Shown in pieces: positions 50,131 to 53,792 of a DNA stretch of 53,792 nucleotides. Under the pieces are notes generated by a model. It was not told the DNA's origin, did not search any database, and worked only from the letters and a program-made list of their open reading frames with translations. Positions within the stretch are counted from its first letter, which is position 1, and each line of letters starts with the position of its first letter. Position numbers and translations under genes: made by a program. Origin of the DNA: Euryarchaeota archaeon UBA124 (GTDB lineage Archaea > Thermoplasmatota > Poseidoniia > Poseidoniales > Poseidoniaceae); contig DAPT01000102.1 of NCBI GenBank assembly GCA_002502215.1, positions 1 to 53,792 of the forward strand. Reading direction: 5' to 3'.

Positions 50131-52173
50131 TCAAGCCGCTTTGGCTTGTTCGATTTTCGCATCGTTGGCTTTGATCTGCTCCCAAACCAATTCTGCAATA
50201 TCTTTCACTTCCATTTCCGCATCGATGGCCGATAAACCATCGGTGACCATCGTCGAGCAGAACGGACAACCAACTGCAACGGTGTCTGCTCCTGTGGAAG
50301 CAAGTTCTTTTGCGCGAATAATGTTGACACGATCGTTGCCTTCAGGAACATGTTCCTCCATCCACATCTGTGCGCCACCCGCTCCACAGCAAAATGAACC
50401 ACGGCCGTGACGTTCGGGTTCCACATCGACCCCACCAATAGCGTCTCTTGGAGCATCGTATTCTCCGCCAATTCGACCGAGATAACACGGGTCGTGATAG
50501 GTCACAGATCCATCGTGCTTTGGTTCTGGTAGTTTCCCCTCGTGTTGCAGGTGGGAAATCAGTTGCGAATGATGCATGACCTCGATGTCCTCGCCACCGT
50601 AGTCCTTGTACTCCTTACCAAGCGTATGGAAACAATGTGGACAGGAAGCGACAACTTTCTTGACGCCAAGTTCATTGAACGTCTCCAAGTTTGTTTCAGC
50701 AAGCATCTGGAACAAATACTCGTTACCAGCACGACGAGCAGCATCGCCGCTGCATCCTTCCTGCATTCCAAGTATACCGACATCGAGGCCTGCTTCTTTC
50801 ATGATGGAGATTGTGTCTCTAGCAACCTTCTTGTTACGTTCATCGAACGAGGCCGCACAACCTGCGAAATAGATGTACTCAGCGGGTTCAGAGACCTTCA
50901 CATCAAGATCTGCAGCCCAATCTCCACGCTCGTGAGAAGGCAGACCGTAGGGGTTTGAGTCCGATTCGAGATTTTCAATTGTCGCCATCAACGGCATGAT
51001 TGTGTCCTCAACCGCTTCATCAAATTCCATTCGTTCCATCATCAAGTGACGTCGAGCGTCGGTTAATTTTGGAACGTGTTCAATGTTGACCGGGCAGACG
51101 TCAACGCATGCATGGCACGTTGTGCAAGCCCAGATTGATTCCTCTCCAAATCGGGCAATGATGTCCTCTTCAGGGCTTTCTCCAGCAAACAGTTGTGAGG
51201 CATGATCGTTGGCATAATTTCGTACGTCATGAACGATTTGCATTGGATTCAGCGCTTTCCCACTGGCATAGGCTGGGCAAACGTCTTGGCATCGTGCGCA
51301 CGATGTGCAGGCCCAGCCATCGATGAGACTCCTCCATGTGAGTTGTGTGTAATTTGCAGCACCGAAGGATTCGATATCAAGTTCCTCTAAGGATACTGCA
51401 GAACCACTTTCATCGGTTGCAAGCGGTCGCATCTTCGCCATGGGTTGGGTATCATAGAAAGCCACGTTTGGCAATGCCATGACCAAATGCATGTGCTTGG
51501 AGAGAGGAATAAGGAACAGGAATGTGCAGATGGCAACCATGTGTGCCCAATATGCAGCGTTGACAATGGTTTGAGATGGGGCGAACGTATCAGCAACCCA
51601 TGCTCCGATCATTTCCCAAGTTGGGTGTGGGTTTTCACCAGCCTCGACAATGTAGGAGGTGGTGCAGATGGTCATGATAAGAAGAAGGATGACATTTCCT
51701 TCAAGTTGTGATTTGCCTTTCAGCTTCTCAGGTGTGAATAAAACTCGGCGGTTAAGAGCGAGGAAGCAACCGATGAGTGCGCTCGTGTAGCCGAGTTCAA
51801 CCATCCCGTTCCATATTCCATTCAAGGCCTCAGGTAGAATGTGTTCACTGAATCGATTTGCTGAAGCAAGATCAAGCATGTCCGAAGAAAGCATGAGGAA
51901 GCCCCAAAACATCAGGACGTGCATTGTGCCTGCAACCTTGTCTTCCAAGACTTTTCGTTGTCCGAGCCAAACTGTGAGGGTCTCTTTCATACGCTTCCCC
52001 CATGAATCAAAACGCTTGTCTGGAGCTCCAAGGAGGACCAATCGAGTTGCTTTCTGGACTTGGTAAGCGAAGAAAGTGATCGAGATACCACCAAGAACAA
52101 GAAGCAGGTAATACCCCTTGATTCCCGCGTAGGTAACGTCGAGCGGATGCTCCATCATGTACGACCCAAGCAT
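50131..52173 (-). CDS. Membrane Hdr-like iron-sulfur oxidoreductase (NarI-like, ferredoxin and CCG domains)
   Basis: A 680-aa fusion. The N-terminal part has about five or six membrane helices with His residues resembling NarI/HdrE cytochrome b. Two [4Fe-4S] motifs follow (CTSCARCQDVCP near residue 290, CTTCHACVDVCP near 350). Two Cys-rich CCG domains end the protein (FAGCAAS, SCPHCFHTLG; YHDPCYLGR, FCCGAGGAQ, VGCPFCSTM), as in HdrD. This is the layout of bacterial enzymes that pass electrons from electron-transfer flavoprotein to menaquinone, so fatty- or amino-acid oxidation is the likely link; no etf genes are in the window. The ATG at 52173 has AAGGA 7 bases upstream; the TTG at 52179 is less likely. 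Confidence 0.9.
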   Translation of the reverse strand: MLGSYMMEHPLDVTYAGIKGYYLLLVLGGISITFFAYQVQKATRLVLLGAPDKRFDSWGKRMKETLTVWLGQRKVLEDKVAGTMHVLMFWGFLMLSSDMLDLASANRFSEHILPEALNGIWNGMVELGYTSALIGCFLALNRRVLFTPEKLKGKSQLEGNVILLLIMTICTTSYIVEAGENPHPTWEMIGAWVADTFAPSQTIVNAAYWAHMVAICTFLFLIPLSKHMHLVMALPNVAFYDTQPMAKMRPLATDESGSAVSLEELDIESFGAANYTQLTWRSLIDGWACTSCARCQDVCPAYASGKALNPMQIVHDVRNYANDHASQLFAGESPEEDIIARFGEESIWACTTCHACVDVCPVNIEHVPKLTDARRHLMMERMEFDEAVEDTIMPLMATIENLESDSNPYGLPSHERGDWAADLDVKVSEPAEYIYFAGCAASFDERNKKVARDTISIMKEAGLDVGILGMQEGCSGDAARRAGNEYLFQMLAETNLETFNELGVKKVVASCPHCFHTLGKEYKDYGGEDIEVMHHSQLISHLQHEGKLPEPKHDGSVTYHDPCYLGRIGGEYDAPRDAIGGVDVEPERHGRGSFCCGAGGAQMWMEEHVPEGNDRVNIIRAKELASTGADTVAVGCPFCSTMVTDGLSAIDAEMEVKDIAELVWEQIKANDAKIEQAKAA

Positions 52174-52241
52174 GCGCAATCCTTCAACCCAACGATGTAA
52201 TCAATACCAATCCTAATGGTTTAGATACGCTTCGACAAGAC

Positions 52242-53222
52242 ATGGTCAAAGCAAGTGCCCCGGGAAAGTGCATCCTCTTCGGAGAGCATGCTGTTGTCTA
52301 TGGCCAGCCTGCTCTGGCATGCAGCATCGACCAACGGATGATTATTGAAATTGAAAGTGAAAAAACGTTCAATGCATGGCGAGTCGATGGCCGCACACTG
52401 GATGCGAAAAAGCATCCTCACATCGAGTATATTCGCACCCGATTACCTCCGCATGACGGGCAACCTATGCGCATACGTATCCGGGGTACCATACCAAAAG
52501 CCTCAGGACTCGGTTCATCAGCGGCCTTATCTGTCGCGCTGTGTGGTGCACTCCAACAAATTCGGGATGAACCGATCGACCCTCTACAGGCGAGTGTTTT
52601 GTCCCATCTTGCTGAGGCCGAAGCTCAGGGTGGTCGAGCGAGTCCAATGGACACTGCCACAAGTTCTCTCGGAGGTTTTGTTGTTCTATCGGATGCCATC
52701 GAAGAAAGTCTGGATTACATCGAAACAAGGACGATGGATGTGAACGGAGAAACTCGTCAATGGCATCTTCATACGTTTAATGCCCAGATACCAGAAGGTA
52801 TTGCGCTTGTTGTAGGAAACACCGGCGTTCGTGGTTCAACATCGGCCATGGTCAATCAAGTCGCACGACTCATCGAAAAGAGCCCAAAACGCAAGGTTGA
52901 ACTCGAAACCATCGGCGCCATCGCCAGAAGGGGGATTCAGTCACTGCAAGAGGGGGACATGGAGGCCGTGGGACGAGCAATGACGGAGAACCACATCGTT
53001 TTGCGTTCTCTGGGCGTTTCTTCACCAGAACTCGAACGGTTGATTCGAGCTGCTGCGCCATCAAGCCTCGGGGTAAAAATGACCGGTGCCGGAGGGGGAG
53101 GATGCATGATTGCGTTAACAAGAAATCCAGAACAAACCGTTGGAGCGATTGAAATGGAAGGTGGCAGAGCATTCATCAGTGAATTCAAGGCTGAAGGACT
53201 GAAAATTGAGAATGCAAATTGA
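52242..53222 (+). CDS. mvk: Mevalonate kinase
   Basis: A 326-aa GHMP kinase that phosphorylates mevalonate for isoprenoid lipid synthesis. APGKCILFGEHAVVYGQPAL is at the N-terminus, the ATP loop PKASGLGSSAALS is near residues 85-97, SPMDTATSSLGG carries the catalytic Asp, and KMTGAGGGGCM closes the active site. Length is normal. It is divergent from the Hdr-like gene across about 65 bases in which TTTAGATA is a poor TATA candidate. A fused aconitase X elsewhere in the window could act later in the same pathway. Confidence 0.95.
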   Translation: MVKASAPGKCILFGEHAVVYGQPALACSIDQRMIIEIESEKTFNAWRVDGRTLDAKKHPHIEYIRTRLPPHDGQPMRIRIRGTIPKASGLGSSAALSVALCGALQQIRDEPIDPLQASVLSHLAEAEAQGGRASPMDTATSSLGGFVVLSDAIEESLDYIETRTMDVNGETRQWHLHTFNAQIPEGIALVVGNTGVRGSTSAMVNQVARLIEKSPKRKVELETIGAIARRGIQSLQEGDMEAVGRAMTENHIVLRSLGVSSPELERLIRAAAPSSLGVKMTGAGGGGCMIALTRNPEQTVGAIEMEGGRAFISEFKAEGLKIENAN

Positions 53223-53262
53223 CGGCACATGCAGTACGATTTCTATATGATAGGAGGCCTTT

Positions 53263-53275
53263 CTTTTATATATAC
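53263..53275 (+). promoter_or_regulatory. TATA box of the TBP gene
   Basis: CTTTTATATATAC is the best archaeal TATA box in the window, centred about 26 bases before the TBP ATG, so the message should be leaderless. A second TATA-like GGTATAAAAG follows at 53277-53286 and a third (TTCTATATGA) lies at 53241-53250. Confidence 0.7.
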
Positions 53276-53294
53276 GGTATAAAAGCCACAACCC

Positions 53295-53792
53295 ATGACC
53301 ACCGATGAAGAGCGTTTGACAGTCGTCAACGTAGTAGCAAGCACCCGCGTAGCAGAAGAACTCGACCTCCCAGACATCGCAATTCAACTGAACTGCGAGT
53401 ATGAGCCTGAGCAATTCCCGGGTGTTGTTTACCGAGTTACAGACCCCAAACTCGCCATTCTCATGTTCCGATCTGGACGTGCTGTGTGCACCGGAGGGAA
53501 AGACGAAGACAACATCCACACCGGTATCGATCGTATGATCAAGGACCTGCGTGCCGCTGGAATTACCACATGGGATTTGAAAGATGTCGAAATTGAGGTT
53601 CAAAACATGGTTGCGACCTACGCTCTTCATTACCCGGAAGATTACGACGGAAACGACAAGTTCACTGGAGCGCCACTTGCTGGTGAGCCTCGCAAGTTAA
53701 ACCTCAACAACCTCACATTCCACCTCCCTTTCGACAAGGTCGAATACGAGCCTGAGCAGTTCCCCGGATTGATTTATCGACTCGATTACCCC
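53295..53792 (+). CDS. tbp: TATA-binding protein, 3'-truncated by the window edge
   Basis: The frame stays open to the last base; 166 residues are visible. The first repeat reads NVVASTRVAEELDLPDIAI, EYEPEQFPGVVYRV, PKLAILMFRSGRAVCTGGK, with both DNA-intercalating Phe positions kept. The second repeat starts QNMVATYAL and resumes at KLNLNNL and EYEPEQFPGLIYRL, but about 23 residues are inserted between (HYPEDYDGNDKFTGAPLAGE region). TBP positions TFB and RNA polymerase at promoters. Since the gene runs off the window, the final stirrup and tail are not seen. Confidence 0.95.
   Translation, partial: MTTDEERLTVVNVVASTRVAEELDLPDIAIQLNCEYEPEQFPGVVYRVTDPKLAILMFRSGRAVCTGGKDEDNIHTGIDRMIKDLRAAGITTWDLKDVEIEVQNMVATYALHYPEDYDGNDKFTGAPLAGEPRKLNLNNLTFHLPFDKVEYEPEQFPGLIYRLDYP

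Noticed and set aside
53277..53286. GGTATAAAAG as the main TATA box of tbp
   Set aside because: It ends 9 bases before the ATG, too close to direct a start at or before it; kept only as a possible regulatory site.
1..53792. CRISPR arrays, insertion sequences, integrated virus
   Set aside because: No regularly spaced repeats, transposase, integrase or terminal inverted repeats were seen; the phage-like beta module in arlF is a domain-level resemblance only.

Overview
The window reads as a chromosomal segment of a planktonic archaeon of the Marine Group II / Poseidoniales type (Thermoplasmatota). The evidence is a TATA-binding protein behind an archaeal TATA box, an archaellum gene cluster, an archaeal-type mevalonate kinase, archaeal lipoproteins, giant secreted CARDB/Ig-fold proteins with C-terminal membrane anchors, and a mixture of archaeal information genes with bacterial-looking enzymes. 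The lineage is inferred from gene content and protein style, not from a marker-gene search. Coding density is very high. No gap exceeds about 150 bases, and I see no rRNA, tRNA, CRISPR array, insertion sequence or integrase.

Layout. 1-4.8 kb: the end of a glutaredoxin, an alpha/beta hydrolase, a lipoprotein, a membrane pyrophosphatase (hppA), an Nfu-like protein and a small membrane protein. 4.8-7.7 kb: repair genes polX (Pol beta plus PHP) and nth, with a tiny membrane protein between them. 7.7-22.0 kb, all on the minus strand and transcribed from 22.0 kb down to 8.2 kb: an archaellum operon. It begins with three genes I cannot name: a 146-aa helical protein, a 1628-aa membrane-anchored giant and a 330-aa coiled-coil/beta-sandwich protein. 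These are followed by two archaellins, a protein in the FlaD/E position, and ArlF, ArlG, ArlH, ArlI and ArlJ. Nearly every gene in this operon has a strong GGAGGTG-like ribosome site, and several overlap by a few bases. 22.1-27.6 kb: peroxiredoxin, hexapeptide acyltransferase, flavin-reductase-like protein, sugar nucleotide epimerase, a fused aconitase X (possible phosphomevalonate dehydratase) and TrhO. 27.6-34.5 kb: NAD synthetase and a 1703-aa secreted surface protein. 34.6-42.1 kb: bacterial-type IleRS, a cytosolic BtuF-like protein, a lipoprotein and a HhH-MutS ATPase. 42.1-53.8 kb: an S15-type hydrolase lipoprotein, thioredoxin, a secreted lamin-tail amidohydrolase, CysRS, a Frag1/DRAM/Sfk1 membrane protein, MutY, an Hdr-like membrane iron-sulfur oxidoreductase, mevalonate kinase and the truncated TBP gene.

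How it fits together. The cell appears motile (archaellum). It displays large adhesive or catalytic proteins at its surface and exports hydrolases, as expected of a heterotroph living on proteins and polymers. Energy genes (K+-dependent-type membrane pyrophosphatase, Hdr/EMO-like quinone oxidoreductase) fit an aerobic or facultative heterotroph that oxidises fatty or amino acids. Aconitase X and mevalonate kinase suggest the archaeal variant of the mevalonate route to isoprenoid lipids. The most interesting unexplained unit is the three-gene head of the archaellum operon, which may encode an envelope anchor or accessory structure of the motor. A 23-residue-longer second half of TBP and an inserted beta module in ArlF also deserve a look.
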